Shown here: positions 1 to 6,880 of the stretch, piece by piece
Layout: the number at the start of each line of letters is the position of its first letter
Numbering within the stretch: the stretch's first letter is position 1
Origin: JBEATZ01 sp041178545
GTDB taxonomy: Bacteria > Planctomycetota > UBA1135 > UBA2386
Reading direction: 5' to 3'
Assembly: GCA_041178545.1 (NCBI GenBank)
Contig: JBEGVB010000027.1
Span: forward strand, 1-7,560
Length of the DNA stretch: 7,560 nt
Made by a program: the position numbers and the translations under genes
The notes under the pieces: generated by a model
What the model was told of the DNA's origin: nothing
Databases searched by the model: none
Seen by the model: the letters and a program-made list of their open reading frames with translations, nothing else

Positions 1-396
1 CAGCAGCGCCACCGGGGCGCCGAGTTGGATGCCTGCCTCACCGAGCCACGCAGCGGGCGCACCGAACGAGCAGAACCACGACACGCACTCCACGGTGGGC
101 CCTGACGCAAACGCGACCAACACCTCCCGACCTTGACGGTCGCGCCAAGCTGCAGCACCGCCCTCGGGCGCAGGGTCGGCGATGCGGAAGCCCTTGCGGC
201 CCTTGCCCTTCAGGTCGGCCACGCTCATGCGCTGCAGGTCGTCCCCAAAGCTGCTGTCGGGGCTCTGCGTGTTGGTGGCGACATCGGACTCCTGTTCGCT
301 GCTGGAGTCGTTGGTTGCAGAGGCGCCTGCGCAAGCGGCAAGGGTGAGGAGGGACAGGATCGTGGCGACGGAGAGGAGGCGGAGCAGGCGAGCCAT
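1..396 (-). CDS. Putative lipoprotein, unrecognised, 3' part cut off by window edge
   Basis: The reading frame opens at ATG 394-396 and stays open for 132 codons to the left edge, so the C-terminus is missing. Residues 1-22 form a lipoprotein signal: a basic start (MARLLR), a hydrophobic stretch (LLSVATILSLLTLAA) and a lipobox LAAC with the lipidated Cys at residue 22. A Ser/Asn/Asp/Glu-rich linker follows to about residue 55, typical of a tether between lipid anchor and folded domain. After that come a basic patch (DLKGKGRKGFRI) and a Trp/Cys-containing block with two cysteines five residues apart (ECVSWFC, near residues 107-112), which could pair in the periplasm. I do not recognise the folded domain. 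The gene lies 96 bases downstream of the M48 protease on the same strand, so co-transcription is possible but not shown. No Shine-Dalgarno sequence is visible. The lipoprotein call is firm; the function is unknown. Confidence 0.8.
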   Translation of the reverse strand, partial: MARLLRLLSVATILSLLTLAACAGASATNDSSSEQESDVATNTQSPDSSFGDDLQRMSVADLKGKGRKGFRIADPAPEGGAAAWRDRQGREVLVAFASGPTVECVSWFCSFGAPAAWLGEAGIQLGAPVALL

Positions 397-492
397 GGCC
401 TGACGATGGCCGGAGGGCAGGGGGCGGGTCAATGAGGCTGGGTAGTGAGTGACGACCTTGCCCTCCCCATCCCGGACGCCTTCATGCGGTGT

Positions 493-1485
493 TCACTTCC
501 CGGCAGCCTTGGCGACCAACTCGCGGATGCGCTCAGCCCGGGCGCCCGAGGCAGGGTGCGACGCAAACGGGGATTTCGAGTCCTCCCCGCCACCGAGCTT
601 GCCGAACAGGGTGAGCATCCCGTCGGTCGAGTACCCATGGGCCATGACGAAGGCGAATGCGTAGTCGTCGGCGCGCCGCTCCTGCATGCGCGAGTACTTT
701 GCGTTGACCATCAGCTTGGCAATGTGGGTTGCAACGACTTCGAGCACGTCGCCGGTTGGTGAACCACCGTGGGTGGCGGAGAGTGCAGCCTTGGCGCCGG
801 CTGAGCCGAGCATTGCCACCTGTGCAGCCGACTTGCTGTGCTGCTGCACGACATGTCCGATCTCGTGGCCAATCACGGCCCGGAGTTCGTCGTCCGTCGC
901 GAGGTCCAGCAGGCCGGTGTAGAAGCGGATGCTGCCGTCGGGGAGGGCGAATGCGTTGACCGTCGGGCTGTCGTAGAGCTTGATGCTGAGGCGGATCCCG
1001 TCCTCGGCGCCATGCGGCGAGACCAGTGCAGACAGGCGGGCAGCCCTCGGGTCAGGCAGTGAAACGATCGTGTGCGCGAGGTCGAGTTCGCGGGCACACT
1101 TGCGGCCGAGTTCGACGAACTGCTCGTCTGTCAGTTCCACCATCCTGCGCAGGTCCTCACCGACCCCCACGGTGGAACCGACACCCTCGGCGAGGTCCGC
1201 AAGGCGCTCCCGCGAGAACCTGGCCTTGGCTCCCTCGAGCTTGCCCTGCACCACGTCGAGCGTGGTCGCAGCGAGGCGGAGCCACTCCTCCTTGGAGGGC
1301 GCCACGTGTCCCGCGGGCTTGGACAGCAGCACGACCAGTTCCCCCACTGCGGGGTCGTAGGGCACCGGGGTTGGCGTCCCGCTGCTGCCGGCCTGCTGGC
1401 CCGGGTCCTGACCGAGCAGGAGGACGAGGGAGACGGAGACTGCACGGAGGTGGGGAACGGCAACAGAGGACATGAGGTTGTGCAT
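493..1485 (-). CDS. M48-family zinc metalloprotease, LoiP/YggG-like, exported
   Basis: From ATG 1483-1485 the protein is 330 aa. The gluzincin site is complete: HEIGH at about residues 207-211 gives two zinc-ligand histidines and the catalytic Glu, and the third ligand is the Glu at about 269 in the block QERRADDYA. Before the active site, VNAFALPDGSIRFYTGLLD matches the substrate-strand region of M48 proteins. The end, FASHPASGARAERIREL, is the usual M48 tail. This block order is closest to E. coli LoiP/YggG, an envelope protease acting in membrane-protein quality control. The N-terminus (MHNLMSSVAVPHLRAVSVS) followed by LVLLLG looks like a short signal peptide, but no lipobox Cys is present, unlike LoiP. 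A Gln/Gly/Ser/Pro-rich linker then leads to a helical region. The frame is open upstream to 1815, but that part looks non-coding. ATG 1473 is an equally possible start; neither has a Shine-Dalgarno. Substrates are unknown. Confidence 0.9.
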   Translation of the reverse strand: MHNLMSSVAVPHLRAVSVSLVLLLGQDPGQQAGSSGTPTPVPYDPAVGELVVLLSKPAGHVAPSKEEWLRLAATTLDVVQGKLEGAKARFSRERLADLAEGVGSTVGVGEDLRRMVELTDEQFVELGRKCARELDLAHTIVSLPDPRAARLSALVSPHGAEDGIRLSIKLYDSPTVNAFALPDGSIRFYTGLLDLATDDELRAVIGHEIGHVVQQHSKSAAQVAMLGSAGAKAALSATHGGSPTGDVLEVVATHIAKLMVNAKYSRMQERRADDYAFAFVMAHGYSTDGMLTLFGKLGGGEDSKSPFASHPASGARAERIRELVAKAAGK

Positions 1486-1799
1486 GGGACGGTGGGCGTT
1501 CAGGGGCGCGACGGGGCGCCGGCCAGCGGCGACTTCGAGGCCGTGTTGCACAGCCCTCGGCACCAGGCGCGAGGCATCGCGGCACACTCTCAAGCTAAAG
1601 AGGGCGCTCCCAAACCCCTTCGGCAAATGTACTTGCGAGCGCATGCCGATCCTACTTGGCGTCGTCCCCTGTTTCGGTCCGGAGGGTGACGGACCATTGC
1701 CAGCGGCCGAATGCACCTTGCGCAGGAGGGTGTGCGCGCCACGGCTCGGGGCCGGCAACGCCCCTGGGCGGGATGCGCTGGCCGGCGCCCACCGCCGCC
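1486..1799. other. Divergent intergenic spacer between M48 protease and PLD-like gene
   Basis: This 314-base stretch separates two divergently transcribed genes and must hold their promoters unless a start is misplaced. Its middle part (about 1590-1675) is less GC-rich than its flanks. It contains a hairpin-capable inverted repeat, GGTCCG at 1676-1681 and CGGACC at 1690-1695 with an 8-base loop. This could be an operator or a 5' leader hairpin for the plus-strand gene. I see no convincing -35/-10 pair in either direction. Both flanking frames stay open across part of it (minus to 1815, plus from 1656), but the encoded residues look like high-GC noise. Confidence 0.5.
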
Positions 1800-2339
1800 A
1801 TGCACGACGCACCAACCTACAACCTCCTCTCCGCTCACCATCTGCTCTACGAGGTCCAGACCCTCATCGAGCGGGCCGAGCGCTACTGCGTGCTGGTCAC
1901 TCCCTACGTCGACCTGTGGCCGAGTCTGGAGATGTTGGTCCGGCAGGCCGCCGCCCGCGGTGTGGCAGTCCACTTCATCACCCGGGCCAAGGACGACACA
2001 CACTTCGAGAAGCGGGAAGCCCAGAGGATCGGCTCGCTTGAGCGCCTCAAGGCCCTTGGTGCACAGGTGCACGAGGTGCCATGGCTCCACACCAAGCTCT
2101 ACCTGAACGAGGCCGAGGCGATCGTCACATCCTTCAACCTCACTGCGACCGGTCGCGACGGCCCCAACCTCGGAGTGCACCTGCATGGAGCTGTGGCTGC
2201 ACGCGATGCTCTCAAGCAACTGGACCAATGGCTGCCGGGACTGCCGCGCGAGATCCACACCGCAGCATGCGGTCATGCACCGGGTGCTGGAGTGCCGGAC
2301 CACCGCCCCCTGCGTGCTTGCAATCCTTCTGGGCGCTGA
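1800..2339 (+). CDS. Phospholipase D-like protein with a single HKD-type motif
   Basis: From ATG 1800-1802 the protein is 179 aa with one PLD-like domain. The N-terminal half (LLSAHHLLYEVQTLIERAER, then YCVLVTPYVDL) is the amphipathic helix plus first beta strand of this fold, and the block ARGVAVHFITR is the next strand. The active-site motif is HTKLYLNE at residues 97-104: His97, Lys99, and Glu104 where the classic motif has Asp. It is followed by AIVTSFNLTATG, the equivalent of the usual GSxN segment. As I recall, a KxYLNE version followed by TSxNL is common in a bacterial group of short PLD-like proteins, so the Glu is probably a family trait. Single-motif members such as Nuc act as dimers that share one active site, so a nuclease or phosphodiesterase role is likely; the substrate cannot be told. 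There is no signal peptide, so it is probably cytoplasmic. The last 25 residues look unstructured. An in-frame ATG at 1773 is an alternative start. Confidence 0.82.
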   Translation: MHDAPTYNLLSAHHLLYEVQTLIERAERYCVLVTPYVDLWPSLEMLVRQAAARGVAVHFITRAKDDTHFEKREAQRIGSLERLKALGAQVHEVPWLHTKLYLNEAEAIVTSFNLTATGRDGPNLGVHLHGAVAARDALKQLDQWLPGLPREIHTAACGHAPGAGVPDHRPLRACNPSGR

Positions 2340-2575
2340 CCTTGGCGCTCAGGGTGCGGGACTGCATTGGGTGCATTTGCAGCCGCCGTGTGATTCCCCA
2401 TCGATTGCCGTGCGACAACGAAACTGGATGCTGCCCAACGGGATGACTGGAACGTCATCAACGATCCTCCCAGTGCCGAGAATGTGGACCAAGCTCTGGC
2501 TCAGCTCCAGGACATGCACCAGGTCGACCCAGCACGCCATGCAAACGCGGAGCAGAGCAGCGCGAGTTGCCCTCA
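2340..2575. other. Convergent spacer with a short inverted repeat
   Basis: This 236-base gap lies between the ends of two convergent genes. It holds an inverted repeat, GATGAC at 2442-2447 and GTCATC at 2454-2459 with a 6-base loop. No T-rich run follows on either side, so it is not a convincing intrinsic terminator. No frame in the gap gives a recognisable protein. Confidence 0.4.
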
Positions 2576-3358
2576 TCAGGACGGGACTGGCCGTCTGCCG
2601 AGCGCCACGAGGTTCTCGCGCAGGCGCGGCCGCAGCCACATGAGCGGTGCGAGCAGCGGGCGCAGGATGCGGGCTGCGAGTTCAGTGCCCTGGTTGCACA
2701 ACATGACCTCGTCGACCCACGTGACCTCGAGGCCTGCGTGCTGCAGTTGCCAACGCATCTGTTCCGCGGAGTACTCCAGGAAGTGGCCCAGCGGCTGACC
2801 GCGCTGGGGGACGAAGAAGTTGCAGAACACGGGCCGGCCCAGCAACAGCCGCAGCCCGTTGCGCAGCCGGAAGAGGTTTGGCGTGGTGAGGAAGAGGTGG
2901 CCACCGGGCCGGATCCAGTTGCGGATCCTGGCCAGCACCTCGTGCGGCGGGCGAGGCACGTGCTCGATGACCTCACACAGGACCACCAGGTCGAACTCGT
3001 CGCGGGCAGGCAGGTCGTCGTGGAAGAGGTCGCACACCACGTGCTCGAGGCCAAACCGCTCGACGCAGTCGGCATGCTGGGCATTGACGTCGGCAACCGT
3101 GCCCCGGTCACCGAACAGGCGGTGCATCATCAAGGCGATCTGGCCACCGCCGATCTCGAGCACGCGCGCCGCGCGCGGCAACGGGATCCGCGCCACATGG
3201 CACATCGTCTGCCAGTAGCGCTCGCGGTACCTCTGGTAGTAGGCGCGCCCCTCGAACATGGCGTTGCCCAACACGACCTCGTCGTAGGCCGCATCGAAGG
3301 CCCGCCGGTCGAGCGCTCGCCGGGCCTCGGGAATCTGCGGCTGCGCTTGGGCATTCAT
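2576..3358 (-). CDS. Class I SAM-dependent methyltransferase (Methyltransf_23-like)
   Basis: The protein is 260 aa from ATG 3356-3358. It has the Rossmann-type methyltransferase landmarks in order: motif I VLEIGGG at residues 66-72, where the glycine loop binds SAM; FDLVVLCEVIEHVPRP at 122-137, the motif IV strand with the Glu-His pair typical of the UbiG/Methyltransf_23/11 group; IRPGGHLFLTTPN at 149-161; and the C-terminal block GHFLEYSAEQMRWQLQHAGL at 191-210, which this group uses to close the substrate pocket. The N-terminal 60 residues are helical, with an aromatic run (FEGRAYYQRYRERYW) common in bacterial members found near glycan or lipid pathways. No signal peptide is present, so it is cytoplasmic. 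The acceptor molecule cannot be read from sequence, and no biosynthetic neighbour gives a hint. No Shine-Dalgarno: the bases before ATG are pyrimidine-rich. The fold call is secure, the substrate is not. Confidence 0.92.
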   Translation of the reverse strand: MNAQAQPQIPEARRALDRRAFDAAYDEVVLGNAMFEGRAYYQRYRERYWQTMCHVARIPLPRAARVLEIGGGQIALMMHRLFGDRGTVADVNAQHADCVERFGLEHVVCDLFHDDLPARDEFDLVVLCEVIEHVPRPPHEVLARIRNWIRPGGHLFLTTPNLFRLRNGLRLLLGRPVFCNFFVPQRGQPLGHFLEYSAEQMRWQLQHAGLEVTWVDEVMLCNQGTELAARILRPLLAPLMWLRPRLRENLVALGRRPVPS

Positions 3359-3573
3359 GGGAGGAGGCTGCGCGTGGACGGGTCACCGGTACGCGATGGT
3401 TGGACGATCAGGGCTGTGCGTGCGCGGGTCAAGGAACGGGCCGTGGTATTGGCTCCCCGCAGCATGCCCCGGAATCAGCCGATGGCACTCACGCGCTGCG
3501 TCGACCTGCGCGCACGCGGCCGCGCCAGTTCCGCCGGCAGGTGCAGGGCTACGACTGCCGTGGCGCAGCGGGC
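3359..3573. other. Spacer upstream of the methyltransferase, possible 3' debris of the Rpn gene
   Basis: These 215 bases separate the recognisable Rpn remnant from the methyltransferase start. Because the Rpn family normally extends well past the block at 3574, the missing C-terminal half may have decayed or been deleted here, but I cannot align any residues to it. The methyltransferase promoter should lie in this stretch; I see no clear -35/-10 pair. Confidence 0.35.
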
Positions 3574-4051
3574 GAGGGAGGAGCGGCCGTCGGTGCAGGC
3601 GGTGCCCGGGACGAGGGGAATCGCAACCCCTGCTGCATCGTGCCCGACATCGTGGAACCACCAGGCGAGGAACCGGACCGGATGGCTAGGGATGCGCACC
3701 TCGGCGTGCCTCGCCGCCCTGCTCGCTCCCCCATCGTTCGAGGACACGAACGACGTACCGCAACGGCTGGAACACCGTGTAGCCGCGCAGATCGCTCTTG
3801 TGCTCGATCACGAACCCGTGGACATGAACCCCGTCCACGTCGCGCGCTTTGAACACCATGTCTGCCTCGTGGCGGGCGAGGTTGGCGTCCAGGAAACGTG
3901 CTGTGGCAGGACGGAGGTGTCCCATCGGATGCACCGCCCCAGTTCGGTCGGCCCTGCAGCCCGCAGCAGCGCCGCCGCAGCCGCAACGGGCCCGACCGGA
4001 CGCGAGCCGGAAGTGTGCGTCGTGGGGTGGCTTGGAGGTCTGCATGCACAT
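3574..4051 (-). pseudogene. Degraded Rpn-family PD-(D/E)XK nuclease ('transposase_31'), frameshifted
   Basis: Conserved Rpn blocks occur in the right order but in two alternating reading frames. Frame A opens at ATG 4049-4051 or 4043-4045 with SKPPHDAHFR, matching the family start (PHDxxFK). Frame B then carries VAAAAALLRAAGPTELGRCI plus RWDT (about 3999-3899), the family's 'LLRxxLPxEL...xxWDxL' block. Frame A resumes at FLDANLARHEADMVFKARD (from 3895) and continues to VIEHKSD and PLRYVVRVLERW (to 3731). This is the nuclease core: Asp at 3860-3862, then Glu and Lys of E-H-K at 3803-3805 and 3797-3799, all retained. Frame A stops at 3686. A weaker trace, VAIPLV and TDGRSSL, appears again in frame B at 3627-3574, where the family has its 'LPxVxPxVxxHG' block. 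At least two, probably three, frame changes are needed, so no full-length product is expected. Rpn proteins promote RecA-independent recombination and are often mobile or multicopy. It lies downstream of katG on the same strand, behind katG's terminator. Confidence 0.72.
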
Positions 4052-4124
4052 GTGCACTTGCCGTGGGGGCGACGCAGGGTGGGAACGCCGCCCTGCGTGC
4101 AGCAGCCACGCCCCACAAACACAA

Positions 4125-4160
4125 CCGCCGCCCGGCACCCTTGCGGGCACCGGACGGCGG
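4125..4160 (-). terminator. Intrinsic terminator of katG, 16-bp stem with GCAA tetraloop
   Basis: The arms are 4125-4140 and 4145-4160. In the minus-strand RNA they form an uninterrupted 16-bp stem, reading CCGCCGUCCGGUGCCC on the 5' side, with three G-U wobbles and the rest G-C or C-G pairs. The loop is GCAA, a GNRA tetraloop closed by C-G. A U-rich tract (UUGUGUUUGU) follows directly at 4124-4115. On the plus strand the three wobbles would be C-A mismatches, so the hairpin is built for minus-strand transcription. It begins 44 bases beyond the katG stop codon. Confidence 0.85.
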
Positions 4161-4204
4161 CTGGATCGCGTGAGTCTGGGAAGTGTGGGCCGTGAGCGAC
4201 TCGC

Positions 4205-6631
4205 TCAGCCGCGGCCGAGGTTCATGACCTTGGTCCAGGCCGCGACGAAGTCCTGCACGAACTTCTGCTGCGCGTCATCGGCTGCGTAGACCTCGGCGAG
4301 GGCGCGGAGCTGCGAGTTGGAGCCGAAGATGAGGTCGGCTGCGGTACCGGTCCACTTCACCATGCCCGACTTGCGGTCGCGCGCCTCGAAGAAGTGCTGG
4401 CCGTTGGGCGCAGCCTTCCACTCGACGCCCATGTCGAGCAGGTTGACGAAGAAGTCATTCGTCAGCGCGCCCGGGCGCGAGGTGAAGACACCGTGGGTAC
4501 CGTTGCCGTGGTTGGCACCCAGCACGCGCAGGCCACCGACGAGGACGGTCATCTCCGGCGCAGACAGGGTGAGCAGCTGCGCGCGGTCGACGAGCATCTC
4601 GGGTGCGGTGCGCGAGGCGGACTTGCCCTGGTAGTTGCGGAAGCCGTCGGCCTTGGGCTCCAGCACGGAGAAGGATCCCACGTCGGTCATCTCCTGGGTC
4701 GCATCGGTGCGGCCCGGGGTGAACGGCACGGTGACGGTCTGGCCCGAAGCCTTGGCAGCCTCCTCCACGCCGACGTTGCCGGCGAGGACGATGAGGTCGG
4801 CCATGGAGATCTTCTTGCCGCCGTTGTCGGCGCCGTTGAACTCCTGCTGGACCTTCTCGAGGACCGGCAGCACCTTGGCGAGCTCGGCCGGCTGGTTGAC
4901 GTCCCAGTCCTTCTGCGGCGCGAGACGCAGGCGGGCGCCGTTGCTGCCACCGCGCATGTCGGAACCGCGGTAGGAAGCAGCCGAGGCCCAGGCGGTGGAC
5001 ACGAGCTGCGAGACCGTGAGGCCGGAGCCGAGGATCTTGGCCTTCAGGGCTGCGACCTCGCCGTCACCGACCAGCGGGTGGTCGACGGCAGGCACGGCAT
5101 CCTGCCAGGACTGAACGGCCGGCACTTCCTTGCCGAGGAAGCGCGACTGCGGGCCCATGTCGCGGTGCGTCAGCTTGTACCAAGCGCGCGCGAACGCGGC
5201 CTCGAACTCGGCGGGGTTGTCGCGGAAGCGCTTGGAGATCTCGGCGTAGGCCGGGTCGTAGCGCAGCGCCAGGTCGGTGGTGAGCATCATGACCTGGTGA
5301 CGCTTGTTGGGGTCGTGGGCATCGGGCACGGTGCGACCGCCGTCCGAACCGGCCTTGGGACGCCACTGCTTGGCGCCCGCGGGGCTCGTGGTCAGCTCCC
5401 ACTCGTAGTCGAGGAGGTTCTCGAAGTAGTCGTGCGACCACTTCACGGGCGTGTAGGTCCACGCTCCCTCGAGTCCACTCGTGATGGTGTCGACACCCTT
5501 GCCGGTGCCGTAGGCGTTCTTCCAGCCGAGACCCTGCTCCTCGATGCTCGCGCCCTCGGGCTCGCGACCCACGTACTTGCCGGGGTTGGCGGCGCCGTGC
5601 GCCTTGCCGAGGGTGTGGCCGCCGGCGATCAGCGCCACGGTCTCCTCGTCGTTCATGGCCATGCGGCCGAAGGTGGTGCGGATGTCGCGTGCGGCGAGCA
5701 GCGGGTCAGGGTTGCCGTTGGGGCCCTCGGGGTTGACGTAGATGAGGCCCATCTGCGCGGCACCAAGGCTGTCGTCGAGCTTGCGGTCCTCGGAGAAGCG
5801 CTTGTCACCGAGCCACTCGGTCTCCGGCCCCCACAGGATGTCGGTCTCGGGCTCGAACACGTCGGCGCGGCCGCCGGCGAAGCCGAGCGTCTTGAAGCCC
5901 ATGGTCTCGAGGGCCACGTTGCCCGAGAGGATCATGAGGTCGGCCCACGACAGGCTCTTGCCGTACTTCTTCTTGATGGGCCACAGCAGGCGACGGGCCT
6001 TGTCGAGGTTGCCGTTGTCAGGCCAACTGTTGAGCGGGGCGAAGCGGATCGTGCCGGACTCGGCGCCGCCGCGTCCGTCGGTCACGCGGTAGGTGCCCGC
6101 GCTGTGCCAGGCGAGGCGGATCATCAGGCCGCCGTAGTTGCCGTAGTCCGCGGGCCACCAGTCCTGCGAGGTGGTGAGGGCCGCGGCAATGTCCTTCTTG
6201 ACTGCGTCGAGGTCGAGCTTGAGGAACTCTGCGCCGTAGTCGAAGTCCGCACCCATCGGGTTGCTGCGCGGGCTGTGCTGGTTGAGCACCGAGAGGTCGA
6301 GCTGCTCGGGCCACCAGTCGCGGTTGCTGTACGAACTGCGCTTGGGGCCCTGGGTGGCCATGGCAGCCTCGGCAGCCTTGGCACCGCCTGCCGTGGCACC
6401 GGTCACCGGGCAGGTGCCCTCTTCCATGCCGTGGGCGGCCGTTGCCGCCGTGGTCGCCGCCGCAGGCACCGCGCTCTCCTTGGTGGAGACGGAGGAGCAA
6501 CTGCTCATGACCACGGCCCAGCTGACGGCGAGGGCCAGGGCACAGGCGGGGTGGGAGGCGCGGAGTCCGCGCAGGGTCCAGCGCGGGTTGGATCCACGCG
6601 ACAGGGAGGTCGTGCTCGTGATCGGGTTCAT
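4205..6631 (-). CDS. katG: Catalase-peroxidase KatG with N-terminal export signal
   Basis: The bifunctional haem enzyme breaks down hydrogen peroxide by catalase and peroxidase reactions. From ATG 6629-6631 it is 808 aa, about 70 longer than cytoplasmic KatG. All hallmark residues are present: distal Arg172-Trp175-His176 (RLAWHSAGTYR), Tyr298 (MGLIYVNPEGPNGNPDP) and Met324 (GRMAMND), which with Trp175 form the Met-Tyr-Trp crosslink needed for catalase activity; proximal His339 (GGHTLGKAHG), Trp398 (VKW) and Asp453 (TTDLALRYDP); and the mobile Arg497 (MGPQSRFLG). The inactive C-terminal duplicate domain is complete, ending FVQDFVAAWTKVMNLGRG. The extra N-terminus has Arg residues, a hydrophobic stretch (ACALALAVSWAVV) and VMSSC, a tolerable lipobox with Cys45, then an Ala/Thr linker before the normal KatG start (EEGTCPVTG). 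It should act outside the cytoplasm, as KatP-type enzymes do. The upstream ATG at 6694 would bury the signal. No Shine-Dalgarno. Probably monocistronic, given the terminator. Confidence 0.97.
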   Translation of the reverse strand: MNPITSTTSLSRGSNPRWTLRGLRASHPACALALAVSWAVVMSSCSSVSTKESAVPAAATTAATAAHGMEEGTCPVTGATAGGAKAAEAAMATQGPKRSSYSNRDWWPEQLDLSVLNQHSPRSNPMGADFDYGAEFLKLDLDAVKKDIAAALTTSQDWWPADYGNYGGLMIRLAWHSAGTYRVTDGRGGAESGTIRFAPLNSWPDNGNLDKARRLLWPIKKKYGKSLSWADLMILSGNVALETMGFKTLGFAGGRADVFEPETDILWGPETEWLGDKRFSEDRKLDDSLGAAQMGLIYVNPEGPNGNPDPLLAARDIRTTFGRMAMNDEETVALIAGGHTLGKAHGAANPGKYVGREPEGASIEEQGLGWKNAYGTGKGVDTITSGLEGAWTYTPVKWSHDYFENLLDYEWELTTSPAGAKQWRPKAGSDGGRTVPDAHDPNKRHQVMMLTTDLALRYDPAYAEISKRFRDNPAEFEAAFARAWYKLTHRDMGPQSRFLGKEVPAVQSWQDAVPAVDHPLVGDGEVAALKAKILGSGLTVSQLVSTAWASAASYRGSDMRGGSNGARLRLAPQKDWDVNQPAELAKVLPVLEKVQQEFNGADNGGKKISMADLIVLAGNVGVEEAAKASGQTVTVPFTPGRTDATQEMTDVGSFSVLEPKADGFRNYQGKSASRTAPEMLVDRAQLLTLSAPEMTVLVGGLRVLGANHGNGTHGVFTSRPGALTNDFFVNLLDMGVEWKAAPNGQHFFEARDRKSGMVKWTGTAADLIFGSNSQLRALAEVYAADDAQQKFVQDFVAAWTKVMNLGRG

Positions 6632-6761
6632 TGCGTGCAACGTTGGGGTTGGGGAAACAGTTTGAGTGACTCGGCACTGCATCCGCCGCGCCACAGCGAG
6701 ACGAAGCGGGGTCGGCAGGGCAATCGGGTCAGGTTCGCGGGAGGAAGACTAGGTCTCGGGT

Positions 6762-6774
6762 TGGACAAAGTCCA
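6762..6774. promoter_or_regulatory. Palindrome TGGAC-AAA-GTCCA between divergent katG and caspase genes
   Basis: A perfect 5-bp inverted repeat with a 3-base spacer sits 131 bases upstream of the katG start and 135 bases upstream of the caspase start, almost in the middle of the divergent spacer. Position and symmetry fit a small dimeric regulator site serving one or both genes. It does not resemble an OxyR or Fur box that I can name. No other copy was noticed in the window. Chance occurrence is quite possible for arms this short. Confidence 0.3.
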
Positions 6775-6854
6775 GATTCCTTCCGGGGCATCTTTGCCGG
6801 CGGCGCACTGGATCGGGACGGCGCTAGCATTCGTGCCGCGACCTCCCCACCGCG

Positions 6855-6880
6855 TTGACCTCGGTGCTGTGTGAGGCAAT
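6855..6880 (+). promoter_or_regulatory. Possible weak promoter for the caspase-like gene
   Basis: TTGACC at 6855-6860 matches five of six bases of the sigma-70 -35 consensus and lies about 50 bases before the ATG at 6909. The sequence at the proper distance downstream (around 6877-6883, CAATCGG) is a poor -10. This is the best -35-like element in the divergent spacer but the pair is weak. Confidence 0.2.

Noticed and set aside
412..466. GGAGGGC / GCCCTCC inverted repeat as a terminator of the M48 gene
   Set aside because: The arms are separated by 41 bases and no T-rich run follows in the minus-strand direction, so it does not look like an intrinsic terminator.
1656..1799. N-terminal extension of the PLD-like protein to the ATG at 1656
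   Set aside because: The PLD-like fold begins right after the ATG at 1800; the extra residues look like translated spacer.
1486..1815. N-terminal extension of the M48 protease to the ATG at 1815
   Set aside because: The added 110 residues are Arg/Pro/Ser-rich with no domain, would bury the hydrophobic signal segment, and overlap the start of the divergent PLD-like gene.
2458..3111. Other minus-strand frames within the methyltransferase
   Set aside because: Composition is Ser/Cys/Arg/Trp-biased with no motif; these are out-of-frame shadows of the methyltransferase gene.
1800..4051. PLD-like protein, methyltransferase and Rpn nuclease as one defence island
   Set aside because: Orientations differ, spacers are long, and the nuclease is broken; nothing shows they work together.
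2567..4195. 542-codon open frame on the plus strand across the methyltransferase and Rpn remnant
   Set aside because: It is antisense to a clear methyltransferase and its residues show no recognisable motif; high GC makes stops rare in this frame.
4394..6874. 826-codon open frame on the plus strand opposite katG
   Set aside because: The opposite strand encodes a full-length, motif-complete KatG. The plus-strand product is rich in Val/Gly/Ala/Arg/His with no domain I recognise, as expected for a high-GC antisense shadow.
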